Virus record (IMG/VR): IMGVR_UViG_3300044527_000081
Coordinates: 1 to 34,704 of that record
Direction: 5' to 3' (one strand)
Source: a virus
Length of the DNA: 34,704 bases
Under the pieces are notes generated by a model. The model was not told the DNA's origin, searched no databases, and worked only from the letters and a program-made list of their open reading frames with translations. Position numbers and translations under genes: made by a program. Below are positions 15,204 through 29,364 of the stretch, piece after piece. Each line of letters begins with the position of its first letter. The first letter of the stretch is position 1.

Positions 15204-17699
15204 ATGGATTTTAGAAAATTTCTAGAAATGGTTAATGAAGAAGATGCATATGATAAAGATGCTAAATCTTCTGACAAGCCACACGATAAAAAAGCAGCCG
15301 CAGAACGTGCTAAGAAAGCGGCATTGGCTGCTAAAGATAAAAAGAAATCTTTGAAAGATTGGTTTGAAACCATCGACAAGAATATGATTAACGAAGCAGA
15401 TCAATTGACTATTGAACCTGCAAAACAATCAGCACAAGTTATTAAAAAAGGTAATGAAGTGATTGGCTCAGTAACTAATCCTGCACTTGCCGCAACAATC
15501 AAATCAGCGATCGGTAAAGGTGAGATGTCACTAGCCGGAGACGAAATGAAAGAAGACGCTCTTGATGAGAAATGGGCCGGCGATGCTAAGGTGGAGCCAA
15601 CTGGTCAATATGCAGGTAAGAGTGTTGAAGAATTGAAATCAATGCTTACTAAATTAAAGAAGAGTGGCCCACACAAAGAAGGTACTCCTGGCTTTAAGAG
15701 AATGCGTCAGATCATGTTCGCCATCCGTGCCAAGAAAGATTGGAAGGGCGGAGTTGACGAAGCATCAGTAGAAGAAAGTGGTCTTCAAGCATACTTAGGT
15801 AAAAAGAAGTATGGCAAAGAAGGCATGGCTGCTCTACAACAGGCAGGTCGCGATGGCGCAAGCAAAGAAAAGATGGCACAGATTCGCGCAAAGCACGACA
15901 AACTAGATGAAGTTCAAGTTGACGAGAAGGCAAAGAATCCTTATGCTGTAGGCATGGCACAAGCCATGAAATCAGCAGGTGATAAACCACCATTAAAGAA
16001 ATCAACAATCACTAAAGCACACGACATTGCTAAGTCAATTAAGAAAACTGACGAAGCAGAAATTCCACATGCAGGTCCAGACTACGGTGCTGGATTAGGC
16101 GCTGGTCGTAGTCAAAAAACATTAGAAGCGAAAAAAGATTTTGCAGGTAAGTTTCAAAAAAATATAGATAAGTCTAATAAAGACAAAAAAGAAACTGAAG
16201 AAAAAGTAAAATCGCATCAAAAAGATGAAAAGAAAAAGAAGGTAGACGAAGCAATGAATACATTAGAAGCAGCCTATCACGAAGGCAAATCACACGGATT
16301 GAGCAAGTCAAATTATGCTTGCCGCTATAACGAAGGCAGTGATGAACACCGTCGTTATCACGAAGGTTTCAAAGAAGGCATCGATGAGTGCTATGGCTTG
16401 ATGCCAAATCGCGGTCTTGTAGTAAGCGAGATCGAATCAGGACAAGATGTTGTCGATGATATGGCAAGTTATGGTGCCGAAGAAGGCGCACTGGGCGAGA
16501 TGGACAAAACTGCTTACATGAAGCAACAAGCCATGAAGACACCCGGTGACACATTCAAAGCATTTGGTCAGACTATGCATGACAAAGATGTACTAGAAAC
16601 AGATGCATTTGCATTCGAATCATTAGACAAGCAGTTGAATGATCTATTGAATGAAAACGTCGTAAGCGAAGGTCTAAGCGTCAACATGTCACAAGGTTTA
16701 GATGATGGCATGGGTGATGATTCAGTAAGCGTTTCAGCAACAGGTGATGATGCTGGTAAGTTGTTGGCATTCATTAAGCAAGTTGGTCTAGGTGGTCTCG
16801 GTGGCGAACAGCAACTAGACAGTCCAGCAGAGCCAGCAGTCGCGATGAGTGACTATGGTGCACCTAAGTTCAGTGGCTATGACGATAAAGGCGGCATGAT
16901 GGGCTTGTTAAAAGTCATGTCAGGTGGTGATGACTATAAAGATGAAGAAGGACATGATCACGCTCAAGAACAAACTTGCAACGAGTGCGGTGGCATGATG
17001 GAAGCAGGTCATAAGTGCGGCGAAGGTAAAGAGATGGTTGATGAAGTAGAATCAGAAGACCAGATGGAATATCAAGTCGCAGAAGATGACGGAGAAGGTT
17101 ATGAGCAAGGTCAAGAAGCCGCGGCACAAATTGATTCAGCGTTGGCAGCAGGTGGGTCAGCCAAAGGTGGAGCGACTAACGAAGACGGTATGGAAAGCGA
17201 TCCATTAGCGGCTGATGCAGTAGCGTCAGCAGATGCAGCCGAAGAGGAAGAAGAAGCAATGAGCGAATCAAGAACAAGTTTCTTGAATCTATACAAGAAA
17301 TTAGCATGGCTTGCTGAAGAGTCAACTAGTGAGAAAGATGACAAGGCAGAAAAGGCTGCTAAGAAAGTCGCTAAAGATATCGAATATGATGAAGATCATA
17401 AAGGTAAAGATGACAACAAAGCAGAAAAAGCCGGCGAAAAAGTAAAGAAAGACATCGAATACGATGACAAGAAAGACAAGAAAGAAAAAGTCGATGAGTG
17501 GGCAAATGATGCGGGTAAAGACGGTACACAGCAGACATTTGAACGTGATATAGAATTCATGACTCAAGTTATCTCAGGTGGCTTGAACAAGCCTAAGTCA
17601 ACTGGTCAGCAAACTATCCCTGTACTTGCAGGTGATAAAGAGCGCACAGGAGATGAAGATTTCGCTGAGTTCAGAAGACTTGCAGGTCTTGGTCAGTAA
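15204..17699 (+). CDS. large charged mosaic protein, probable prohead core/virion protein, 831 aa
   Basis: The start ATG at 15204 follows GAGGAA. The protein is very rich in K, E, D and A, with coiled-coil-like helices and several small units: an N-terminus MDFRKFLEMVNEED like other capsid-targeted phage proteins; GQYAGKSVEELKSMLTKL (134-151); KKYGKEGMAALQQAGRDGAS (201-220); at 357-398 a unit spaced like ribosome modulation factor (YHEGKSHGLSKSNYAC..YNEGS...RYHEGFKEGIDE); SVSVSATGDDAGKLLAFIKQ (507-526); a C592/C595, H603/C605 zinc-knuckle-like site; two copies of KAEKA..KV.KDIEYD (713-754). Such composition suits a scaffold or core protein cut up by the prohead protease, but no single family is recognised. 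It ends just before a strong terminator. Confidence 0.6.
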   Translation: MDFRKFLEMVNEEDAYDKDAKSSDKPHDKKAAAERAKKAALAAKDKKKSLKDWFETIDKNMINEADQLTIEPAKQSAQVIKKGNEVIGSVTNPALAATIKSAIGKGEMSLAGDEMKEDALDEKWAGDAKVEPTGQYAGKSVEELKSMLTKLKKSGPHKEGTPGFKRMRQIMFAIRAKKDWKGGVDEASVEESGLQAYLGKKKYGKEGMAALQQAGRDGASKEKMAQIRAKHDKLDEVQVDEKAKNPYAVGMAQAMKSAGDKPPLKKSTITKAHDIAKSIKKTDEAEIPHAGPDYGAGLGAGRSQKTLEAKKDFAGKFQKNIDKSNKDKKETEEKVKSHQKDEKKKKVDEAMNTLEAAYHEGKSHGLSKSNYACRYNEGSDEHRRYHEGFKEGIDECYGLMPNRGLVVSEIESGQDVVDDMASYGAEEGALGEMDKTAYMKQQAMKTPGDTFKAFGQTMHDKDVLETDAFAFESLDKQLNDLLNENVVSEGLSVNMSQGLDDGMGDDSVSVSATGDDAGKLLAFIKQVGLGGLGGEQQLDSPAEPAVAMSDYGAPKFSGYDDKGGMMGLLKVMSGGDDYKDEEGHDHAQEQTCNECGGMMEAGHKCGEGKEMVDEVESEDQMEYQVAEDDGEGYEQGQEAAAQIDSALAAGGSAKGGATNEDGMESDPLAADAVASADAAEEEEEAMSESRTSFLNLYKKLAWLAEESTSEKDDKAEKAAKKVAKDIEYDEDHKGKDDNKAEKAGEKVKKDIEYDDKKDKKEKVDEWANDAGKDGTQQTFERDIEFMTQVISGGLNKPKSTGQQTIPVLAGDKERTGDEDFAEFRRLAGLGQ

Positions 17700-17726
17700 T
17701 AAGGCTATTGTATAATAGCAACAGAG

Positions 17727-17756
17727 AATACCCGGCACACGTCGGGTATTTTTTTT
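17727..17756 (+). terminator. rho-independent terminator after the 831-aa gene
   Basis: AATACCCG (17727-17734) and CGGGTATT (17743-17750) form 8 pairs around an 8-base loop, followed by eight T. It separates the head-protein unit from the fibre block. Confidence 0.9.
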
Positions 17757-17779
17757 GGCGTTTTACTTTATCCCAGAAC

Positions 17780-17788
17780 GATAAATAC
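17780..17788 (+). promoter_or_regulatory. late promoter motif for the first fibre gene (GATAAATAC)
   Basis: GATAAATAC lies 22 bases before the ATG at 17811, directly after the terminator. GGTGAG in the leader can serve as the ribosome site. Confidence 0.7.
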
Positions 17789-17810
17789 TAGATTAACGGT
17801 GAGTGGTTAA

Positions 17811-20654
<2,844 letters not shown>

Positions 20655-20668
20655 TCAAATTATAGGTA

Positions 20669-20677
20669 TATAAATAT
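20669..20677 (+). promoter_or_regulatory. perfect T4-type late motif TATAAATA(T) before fibre 2
   Basis: TATAAATAT ends 8 bases before the ATG at 20686. The predicted leader is about 4 bases with no ribosome site. It would start the unit 20686-28019. Confidence 0.6.
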
Positions 20678-20685
20678 AACATATT

Positions 20686-22941
20686 ATGGGCGTATTAAAA
20701 TATTATAATGAGTCAACGAGCAGTTGGGAACAGGCGATAGTCGGTGTTCAAGGTGCCACTGGCGCCCAAGGCGCGACTGGTCCCACCGGTGGCACATTCA
20801 TTCATACTCAGTCTTCACCCTCAACTGTTTGGACTGTAAATCATAACCTAGGCGAAAGATATGTTAACGTAGAACCTATCGATAGTAATGATATCAGTTT
20901 TGTAGGACGTTATGATTATCCTGAGATTGAGTTTTTAAATGATTCGACATTAACACTTACTTTTGCTACAGCACAGTCAGGATATGCGGCAGTCTCATAC
21001 GGTGGTATGGGTGCTACAGGTCCCGCACTAGCATATAGAACTACATCAGCCACATCTATGGAAATAGAGACAGGCCCTGTTGTAGCCGGAGATTTTGATA
21101 CTAGTAGAACTTATAGAATTTTCAGCATAGGTACTACCGATTTCACATTGATCGGCGCCGCAAGTAATACAGTAGGAACTATATTCACTGCTACTGGTCC
21201 AGGCACTGGTACAGGGACAGCACAATTTTTACAAGAGTGTTTTGTAGATACAGATTTAGCATACACTACAGGACAGAATTTAGTATGTTCTTATGATGTT
21301 AACAATTACATGGTAGGTGTCGTAGATTCTTATAATATTTCTACAGGCGCGTTGAACTTTTTCGCAGTAGGCGGTATAGGTGCCGGCACATACTCAACAT
21401 GGGATGTTAACATCTTCACTCCGCAAGGTGCTACAGGTCTAACCGGTGCTACTGGATCAACTGGTGCTACTGGACCATTAGGGTCTTCATACATACACAC
21501 TCAATCATCACCGGCACTAGTTTGGACGGTTAATCACTATTTAAATCAACAATATGTTGTAGTAGAACCAGTAGACAACACCGACAAGAGTTTTGTAGGC
21601 AGATATGATTTCCCCGAAATTGATTTCGTAAATGCAAATACATTGACATTGACGTTCACTACTGCAACAGCAGGTTATGCCGCTGTAACTTCAGGTGGAC
21701 CAGTAGGTAGTACAGGTTCTACTGGTATCGCCGGTCCTGCAGGTGCAACCGGTGCTACAGGTGTTGCAGGCGTAGCACAAAACGTATTATATGTAAGCAA
21801 GTCAGGTAATGATGCAAATAGCGGCACAGATTTGACACATGCTAAATTAACAATCGCATCAGCAGTAACAGCAGCCAATGCATTACAAGCATTGAATCCA
21901 ACTGGCGTGACTGTGATCATGGTTAAAGCAGGTGATTATACTGAAATAAATCCTATGTCATTGAGTTCAGGTGTTAGTATCGTAGGTGATAACTTACGTG
22001 CGGTAACAGTAAGACCAGCAACACCAACAAGCGATATCTTCTGGGTTCGCAATCGTTGCTATATAACCGGTATGACATTCAGAGATCATCTAGATCCAGC
22101 AGCCGCAGTCGCTTTCCCAAGCACCGGTGCTGGCCCAATTATAACTAGTCCATACATTCAAAACTGTAGCAGTATCACAACTACTGGTGCAGGTATGCGT
22201 GTAGATGGCAATTTAGCAAGTGGCTTGAAGTCAATGGTTCTTGACAGTTATACTCAATTCAATCAAGGTGGATTAGGTATACACATCACTAATCAAGGTT
22301 ATGCACAGTTGGTAAGTATATTCACTATCTGCTGTACAGCAGGTGTTAAGTGTGAAAATGGCGGTACTTGCTCAATCACTAACTCAAACAACAGTTTCGG
22401 TGATTATGGATTATGGGCAGAAGGCGTAGGACCTACATTGTATACTGGAACATTAGTATCTAATACACGTACCACATTAACAGTTAGTGGATTAAGTGTA
22501 CGTCCAGCAGTTAATGACGCTGTATTGTTAACTGATGGGGTAAGCACTCAGTATATATTAGTACGTGAGGCTACGGCACTGGCATCAGGTACAAGCGTTA
22601 TAACATTTAGTGAAACATTAGAGTTTACACCTACACCTGGCGCTGTTAATTTCTTGCAGATATCTTTGATATCAGCAAGTGGACAAACGTTTGAATATGT
22701 TGGAACTGGTACTAACATTTTAACAGCAACTCCAAGATTAGGTGGCATCCCAATCCAGGTGAATGAAATTCGTCAGACTAATGGCGGAAGGGTAAATTAT
22801 ACAAGTACTGATCAATTCGGTGATTTTAGAATCGGTGACGGACTATTGATTAGTGAAGAGGCAGGCGTGATCGAAGGAGAAACTTTTGATAAGAGTTTAT
22901 TCGCAGTCCTAACACCATACATATTAGCGTTAGAGGGGTAA
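20686..22941 (+). CDS. collagen-like fibre 2 with parallel beta-helix domain, 751 aa
   Basis: Residues 1-20 are a short N-terminal attachment. Two fibre beta modules lie at 37-106 and 268-338 between short collagen-like stretches ([30 protein letters not shown]). Residues 134-180 hold a RIFSIGTTDFTLIGA unit common in phage appendages. From 366 to about 590, starting NVLYVSKSGNDANSGTD and with VTVIMVKAGDYTEINPM and GVSIVGDNLRAVTV, is a right-handed parallel beta-helix of pectate-lyase/tailspike type; the D/E active site of a lyase cannot be assigned. The C-terminal part (667-735) with TFEYVGTGTN and GGRVNYTSTDQFGDFRIGD resembles C-termini of virion proteins in marine T4-like phages. A receptor-binding or polysaccharide-degrading fibre is likely. 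Confidence 0.75.
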   Translation: MGVLKYYNESTSSWEQAIVGVQGATGAQGATGPTGGTFIHTQSSPSTVWTVNHNLGERYVNVEPIDSNDISFVGRYDYPEIEFLNDSTLTLTFATAQSGYAAVSYGGMGATGPALAYRTTSATSMEIETGPVVAGDFDTSRTYRIFSIGTTDFTLIGAASNTVGTIFTATGPGTGTGTAQFLQECFVDTDLAYTTGQNLVCSYDVNNYMVGVVDSYNISTGALNFFAVGGIGAGTYSTWDVNIFTPQGATGLTGATGSTGATGPLGSSYIHTQSSPALVWTVNHYLNQQYVVVEPVDNTDKSFVGRYDFPEIDFVNANTLTLTFTTATAGYAAVTSGGPVGSTGSTGIAGPAGATGATGVAGVAQNVLYVSKSGNDANSGTDLTHAKLTIASAVTAANALQALNPTGVTVIMVKAGDYTEINPMSLSSGVSIVGDNLRAVTVRPATPTSDIFWVRNRCYITGMTFRDHLDPAAAVAFPSTGAGPIITSPYIQNCSSITTTGAGMRVDGNLASGLKSMVLDSYTQFNQGGLGIHITNQGYAQLVSIFTICCTAGVKCENGGTCSITNSNNSFGDYGLWAEGVGPTLYTGTLVSNTRTTLTVSGLSVRPAVNDAVLLTDGVSTQYILVREATALASGTSVITFSETLEFTPTPGAVNFLQISLISASGQTFEYVGTGTNILTATPRLGGIPIQVNEIRQTNGGRVNYTSTDQFGDFRIGDGLLISEEAGVIEGETFDKSLFAVLTPYILALEG
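20794..21003 (+). repeat. fibre beta module, copy 3 of 5
   Basis: Residues 37-106 of fibre 2 (FIHTQSSPSTVWTVNHNLGE ...GYAAVSYGG). Confidence 0.8.
21487..21699 (+). repeat. fibre beta module, copy 4 of 5
   Basis: Residues 268-338 of fibre 2 (YIHTQSSPALVWTVNHYLNQ ...GYAAVTSGG). It has GRYDFP in place of GRYDYP. Confidence 0.8.
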
Positions 22942-22945
22942 AACA

Positions 22946-23272
22946 GTGGCATCTTCATTAAACACATTCAAATCTGTAGCGGCAAACATAACAACTGTGG
23001 CTACAAATGTATACACATGCCCTGCAGACACTACAGCGATAGTATTGCTAGCACAAGCGACCAACATCAATGCGTCGGATGACGGCAATATTACTTTTTA
23101 TAGTTCAATAAATGGTAACACAGAACTAACAAAAGATTTTACTATCCCAGTAGGAGATTCGGCAGCATTATTAACAGGTAAACTGGTAGTAGAGGCAGGT
23201 AACAGCATAGGAGTTTATGCGAACGCCAACAGCGTTCTTAAACTGACATTAAGTATTTTAGAGACACAGTAA
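22946..23272 (+). CDS. small structural protein between fibre genes, 108 aa
   Basis: A GTG start at 22946, with GAGGGG 7 bases upstream and only 4 bases after the preceding stop. The 108 residues ([20 protein letters not shown]...) are rich in T, A, N and alternating hydrophobics, which suggests a single beta-sandwich. Its short [11 protein letters not shown] and [13 protein letters not shown] segments resemble small decoration or fibre-tip proteins, but no family is recognised. It is cotranscribed with both flanking fibre genes, the next start lying one base beyond its stop, so an adaptor or fibre-associated role is inferred. Confidence 0.6.
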   Translation: MASSLNTFKSVAANITTVATNVYTCPADTTAIVLLAQATNINASDDGNITFYSSINGNTELTKDFTIPVGDSAALLTGKLVVEAGNSIGVYANANSVLKLTLSILETQ

Positions 23273-23273
23273 A

Positions 23274-25394
<2,121 letters not shown>

Positions 25395-25403
25395 GGGTAG
25401 CAT

Positions 25404-28019
25404 ATGAGCGCACCTAATTGGATCACACCAGCAGGACTAGCAGGGGTTTACCCTGTACAGATCGCGATGACTCTGCAATTAGAAGCAGAAGCGATACTAC
25501 CTGCTACTTCATTGACATATGCATTGATAAGCGGTTCTTTACCTAGCGGATTGTCATTAAGAAGCGACGGTCTTATATTTGGAATACCGAGTATCGTACC
25601 TTCTGATACCACTAGCACTTTTGTTATTAGAGTGACAGACAACTTAGACAAAGTAAAAGACAGAACATTCAGCATACGCATATCAGGTGAGGCATTGCCT
25701 ACATTTACTACCCCTGATGGATCATTAGGAACTACATATGACAGCGAATGGACAGAGATAGCAGTCACATATAATAATCCTATACCAGACAATACTGTTT
25801 TCATTCGTGTATTACAAGGTGCGTTACCTCCGGGACTAGAAATCAACGAATATGGTTTGATTCGCGGTTACCCAGAACCTCCTATCACGATAGTAAATCT
25901 TCCAGAACTCACTACAGTAACTACGTCTACTGATAGTACAGACAACTATATCACAGTATTAGGAACTAATGGCATCGTTGTCAATAGACCTATAACTTTT
26001 TCTAGTCCTACAGTAGGCGGACTTGTAGCAGGGCAAGTATATTACGTGAAATCAGTAGTTAATGCTACACAGATCACGATTAGCACTATACCTGGTGGTA
26101 GCACAGTATTAGTAACTACTGATATAGGATTTTCAGACACAACATTGCCGGCTACTAGCGTAGGACAGCCGACCAAACGACAATATAGTTTTACTTTAGA
26201 ATTGACTAGTCCTTTAGGCAGTGCTTCTGGCTTCTATACGATCACTGTTATAAATCAAAATCTACCTATAAATCAAGGCGGTCCTGGCTTCCCTGCAGGC
26301 ACAAGATCACCTACTATATACAATACAAGACCTCCCACATATGATATAGAAGGTACTCCTGATTTTGGTTATTATGTTTTACCTCCTGCTAGTGATGTGT
26401 CTGTGCCCGGCACTACATATCAACCTAGCCAAGAAGCATATATAGGTCAATTTTTATCAGACAACTATTTTTCTTTCAAGTTGATAGGTCATGATTTTGA
26501 TACACAAGAATTAAATTATGAATTTCAAGATTTACCTGGGTGGTTGACAGGTGATATTCAAACTGGATGGATATATGGTACTCCATCTATATCTTTGAAT
26601 GACATAGAAGAATATACATTCAAAGTACAAGCATATAAGACAGCAAATAATTTTTATAGAACACCAATAATCAATTTTAGTTTGAGAATAGCAAACAACA
26701 TAACCGGTGACATAGTTTGGTTAAGTGATAATGATTTAGGAACTATAGACAACGCTACAACAAGCGATAAAAAAGTAGAAGCAGAGTCAGATGTTTCATT
26801 AACATATGAATTAATCAGTGGCGATCTACCACCCAATCTTACATTTAAGAGTAATGGTGATTTAGATGGAATAGTAGCATATCAACCTACAGATAATTTC
26901 CAAGAAAAAAATGATACTGCTGTTTATACTTTTACTATAAGAGCATATTCAGCAACTATACCGTTGATAACAAGCACTAGAGAGTTCACGTTGACCGTCA
27001 GACAAACATATGACATACCAACTGACAATCTTTATATTAAATGCACACCTAGTTTAGAAGATAGAGATATACTAGCAACATTGTTAGACGACCCTTTGTT
27101 GATTCCTGATAATTCTCTTTACAGACCCGATGATCCAAATTACGGAAAAGCGAATAGCGTAGTGTATGCTCATGCTTACGGTATATACTCTAGTGATTTC
27201 AAAGAATATACTGAAGCAGTGAAGAAAAATCATTATTGGCGCAATATAACATTAGGTCAATTAAAGACAGCAGTAGCAAAAGATGAGAACGGTGAGATTC
27301 TTTACGAAGTAGTCTATAGCACTATCATCGATAATCTACAAAAGTATGACCCTAACTATGATTATGATTATAGATATAGTGAAAGCGTTAGCGAAGAGAT
27401 ATTCTGGCCAAGATTCATTGATTTGAATCTAGGACCTTGGTATGCGAGTAGCACAGAGATATACACAAGTTACATGTTCGACCAAGAAGCAGTGTTGATC
27501 ACTAACTTAAGACAGTATGACTTACTGACTCAGACAGGATTACCCATACTATTACAACAAGGTGTTCCTACATTCTATACTAGCCTGACACCGGGATATG
27601 CTAGAATATTATATCCAAACAGTTTAGAGAATATGCGCAAGCGTGTAGAACAAGATTTAGGTGCTAACTATAATTTTAGATTGTTACCATTATGGATGAC
27701 AAGTCAACAAAATGATGGCAACACTTTAGGTTTCACACCCGCCTGGGTAATATGTTATACTAAACCTGGCTTTGCAAATTCAGTTGTACAGAATATCGAA
27801 AGCAACTGGCCATATACATTGAACCAGATCAATTTCAAGATAGATAGATTCACAGTAGGTAAGACGTTGACATATAATTTTGACACGCTACTAGAACCAA
27901 AAGCATGGACTAGATACCCAAGCGGGACACCTGTACCAAATCCGTCTGACAGTCAAGATTTCTATGTCTTGTTCCCGCAGAAAACCATACTACCTACCAA
28001 GACACAATATAATTTGTGA
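25404..28019 (+). CDS. Ig-repeat (He_PIG-like) structural/adhesin protein, 871 aa
   Basis: ATG at 25404 after GAGGGT. The first 535 residues hold about four putative-Ig (He_PIG-type) domains, marked by SLTYALISGSLPSGLSLRSD (36-55), FIRVLQGALPPGLEINEYG (133-151), LNYEFQDLPGWL...GWIYGTP (370-393) and LTYELISGDLPPNLTFKSNG (466-485). The second domain is split by a module at about 160-253 containing GQVYYVKSVVNATQITIST, which also occurs twice in the next gene. The C-terminal 330 residues, rich in Y, D and N, are not recognised. Cotranscription with fibres suggests a tail-surface or baseplate-peripheral role. No enzyme motif is seen. Confidence 0.65.
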   Translation: MSAPNWITPAGLAGVYPVQIAMTLQLEAEAILPATSLTYALISGSLPSGLSLRSDGLIFGIPSIVPSDTTSTFVIRVTDNLDKVKDRTFSIRISGEALPTFTTPDGSLGTTYDSEWTEIAVTYNNPIPDNTVFIRVLQGALPPGLEINEYGLIRGYPEPPITIVNLPELTTVTTSTDSTDNYITVLGTNGIVVNRPITFSSPTVGGLVAGQVYYVKSVVNATQITISTIPGGSTVLVTTDIGFSDTTLPATSVGQPTKRQYSFTLELTSPLGSASGFYTITVINQNLPINQGGPGFPAGTRSPTIYNTRPPTYDIEGTPDFGYYVLPPASDVSVPGTTYQPSQEAYIGQFLSDNYFSFKLIGHDFDTQELNYEFQDLPGWLTGDIQTGWIYGTPSISLNDIEEYTFKVQAYKTANNFYRTPIINFSLRIANNITGDIVWLSDNDLGTIDNATTSDKKVEAESDVSLTYELISGDLPPNLTFKSNGDLDGIVAYQPTDNFQEKNDTAVYTFTIRAYSATIPLITSTREFTLTVRQTYDIPTDNLYIKCTPSLEDRDILATLLDDPLLIPDNSLYRPDDPNYGKANSVVYAHAYGIYSSDFKEYTEAVKKNHYWRNITLGQLKTAVAKDENGEILYEVVYSTIIDNLQKYDPNYDYDYRYSESVSEEIFWPRFIDLNLGPWYASSTEIYTSYMFDQEAVLITNLRQYDLLTQTGLPILLQQGVPTFYTSLTPGYARILYPNSLENMRKRVEQDLGANYNFRLLPLWMTSQQNDGNTLGFTPAWVICYTKPGFANSVVQNIESNWPYTLNQINFKIDRFTVGKTLTYNFDTLLEPKAWTRYPSGTPVPNPSDSQDFYVLFPQKTILPTKTQYNL
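25911..26144 (+). repeat. YYVKSV module, copy 1 of 3
   Basis: Residues 170-247 of the Ig-repeat protein: a hydrophobic lead, NRPITFSS, GLVAGQVYYVKSVVNATQIT, IPGGSTVL. It lies inside an Ig-like domain. Confidence 0.7.
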
Positions 28020-28031
28020 TATTCTCGGTAT

Positions 28032-28040
28032 AATAAATAC
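28032..28040 (+). promoter_or_regulatory. late promoter motif (AATAAATAC)
   Basis: AATAAATAC ends 19 bases before the ATG at 28060 and is followed by AATAGGATAAC, whose AGGA may serve as the ribosome site. Confidence 0.6.
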
Positions 28041-28059
28041 AATAGGATAACAATTCGAT

Positions 28060-29361
28060 ATGAGTACGATAAACACAAACGGAATAGATGTCAATTACCC
28101 GATTCCTGGGCAGAACAATAGCACTCAGGGGTTCCGTAATAACTTTGCCGCCATCAAGCAAAATTTAAATCTTGCTAGCAGTGAGATCACGGATCTACAG
28201 AACAAAGTAGTATTGAAATCAGCATTAGCCAATAGCACGTTGAATAACGACATGGCTAACACACTCATATCAAACGCAAGCACATTAGGTTTTCGTGCTA
28301 CCACATACAATCTAGGCAATGCTATCACAGGTACAGTAACCGTTGATCTTACATTAGGTGATATGCAGTATGGTAATCTGGCAGGTAATATTTTCTTAGA
28401 TTTCGGTAGTTGGGCTCCTACTAACACTGTTAGCAATGTTACATTACAACTAGGGCGTCCAAATAACTCTGCTGACTTCTCTATAACATTTCCTACTGAA
28501 GCACAGTTCAGTGAAAATTATGGATGGAATCTAGTAGAGAACAGCGCCGATGCAAATGGTCTAGCGACATTAACGTTCCCTTATGATTGCACACAGTTAA
28601 ATCTATTGATTACGACAGTTGATTGTGGTAACACACTTTATGTTCAACCAATCAATAGACCTTTTCAGACTAATCAGATACAGAAAAGAACACCTCCCAG
28701 CACAGGACAACTAGGCGATGTAGTAGGGACAGTTTGTATTGATGCCGGTGCCTCACAGTTAGTAGTTACCGGAGCGAATACAGATCCTTATTTCACTACT
28801 TCTAATACTGCAACACTTTATACTGGGTTACCAGTTGTGTTCACAGGAGTTAGTTTAGAATCAAACGTTGCAGTAGGCAACACATACTACGTTAGAAACG
28901 TAGTAAGTAATACGACATTTACTTTGTCAAGCACTATAGGCGGTAGTAACATCGCTATTGCCGCAAATGCGACAGGAACAACAATGTTGTTAAATCCTGT
29001 ACAATATATGTATGTTGCAGTAGATAATTATTCTGCTGAAGCATATAACAAAAATATAGGTAGCACTACTGCACCTAATGTGATCACTATAAGTTCAAGC
29101 ACTGGTAACGTAGCAGTCAACTATCCAGTTATATTTGGTGGCGTCGGATTAGCGAACGCTAATATTGAATCGAACAAAGTTTATTATATCAAGTCAGTAT
29201 CTGGCTCAGATATCACAATCAGCGAAACTAGATACAACGGTATAGCAGGTCCTACATATCAAAACGTAGCAACATTCGCAACTACCCCAAGTTTACCTAT
29301 AGATGTTACAGTATATGATGGCCCTGATATATTCAGAAGGACTCCATTACAACCTTTCTAA
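28060..29361 (+). CDS. structural protein with fibre-attachment-like N-terminus, 433 aa
   Basis: Residues 1-50 (NYPIPGQNNSTQGFRNNFAA, IKQNLNLASSEITDLQNK) form the helical lead often seen in baseplate-anchored fibre proteins of marine T4-like phages; fibre 1 has a related N-terminus. Residues 60-200 look beta-rich, with LGDMQYGNLAGNIFLDFG. Two copies of the YYVRNV/YYIKSV module are at 253-311 and 339-405. The end PDIFRRTPLQPF is short and charged. No enzyme motif is seen. It has its own late promoter and is the last gene of the virion block. The function is inferred as a baseplate or fibre component. Confidence 0.6.
   Translation: MSTINTNGIDVNYPIPGQNNSTQGFRNNFAAIKQNLNLASSEITDLQNKVVLKSALANSTLNNDMANTLISNASTLGFRATTYNLGNAITGTVTVDLTLGDMQYGNLAGNIFLDFGSWAPTNTVSNVTLQLGRPNNSADFSITFPTEAQFSENYGWNLVENSADANGLATLTFPYDCTQLNLLITTVDCGNTLYVQPINRPFQTNQIQKRTPPSTGQLGDVVGTVCIDAGASQLVVTGANTDPYFTTSNTATLYTGLPVVFTGVSLESNVAVGNTYYVRNVVSNTTFTLSSTIGGSNIAIAANATGTTMLLNPVQYMYVAVDNYSAEAYNKNIGSTTAPNVITISSSTGNVAVNYPVIFGGVGLANANIESNKVYYIKSVSGSDITISETRYNGIAGPTYQNVATFATTPSLPIDVTVYDGPDIFRRTPLQPF
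28816..28992 (+). repeat. YYVKSV module, copy 2 of 3
   Basis: Residues 253-311 of the 433-aa protein: LYTGLPVVFTG, NVAVGNTYYVRNVVSNTTFT, IGGSN. Confidence 0.7.
29074..29274 (+). repeat. YYVKSV module, copy 3 of 3
   Basis: Residues 339-405 of the 433-aa protein: VAVNYPVIFGGVGLANANIE, NKVYYIKSVSGSDITISE. Confidence 0.65.
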
Positions 29362-29364
29362 TAT

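Noticed and set aside
17706-17716. TATAAT-like sequence (TTGTATAATAG) after the 831-aa gene as a promoter
   Set aside because: The only -35 candidate is poor and 16 bases away, and transcription would start at the base of the terminator hairpin.
25448-25846. Minus-strand frame of 132 residues opposite the Ig-repeat gene
   Set aside because: Lies wholly within a long, well-started plus gene; composition is that of a reverse shadow.
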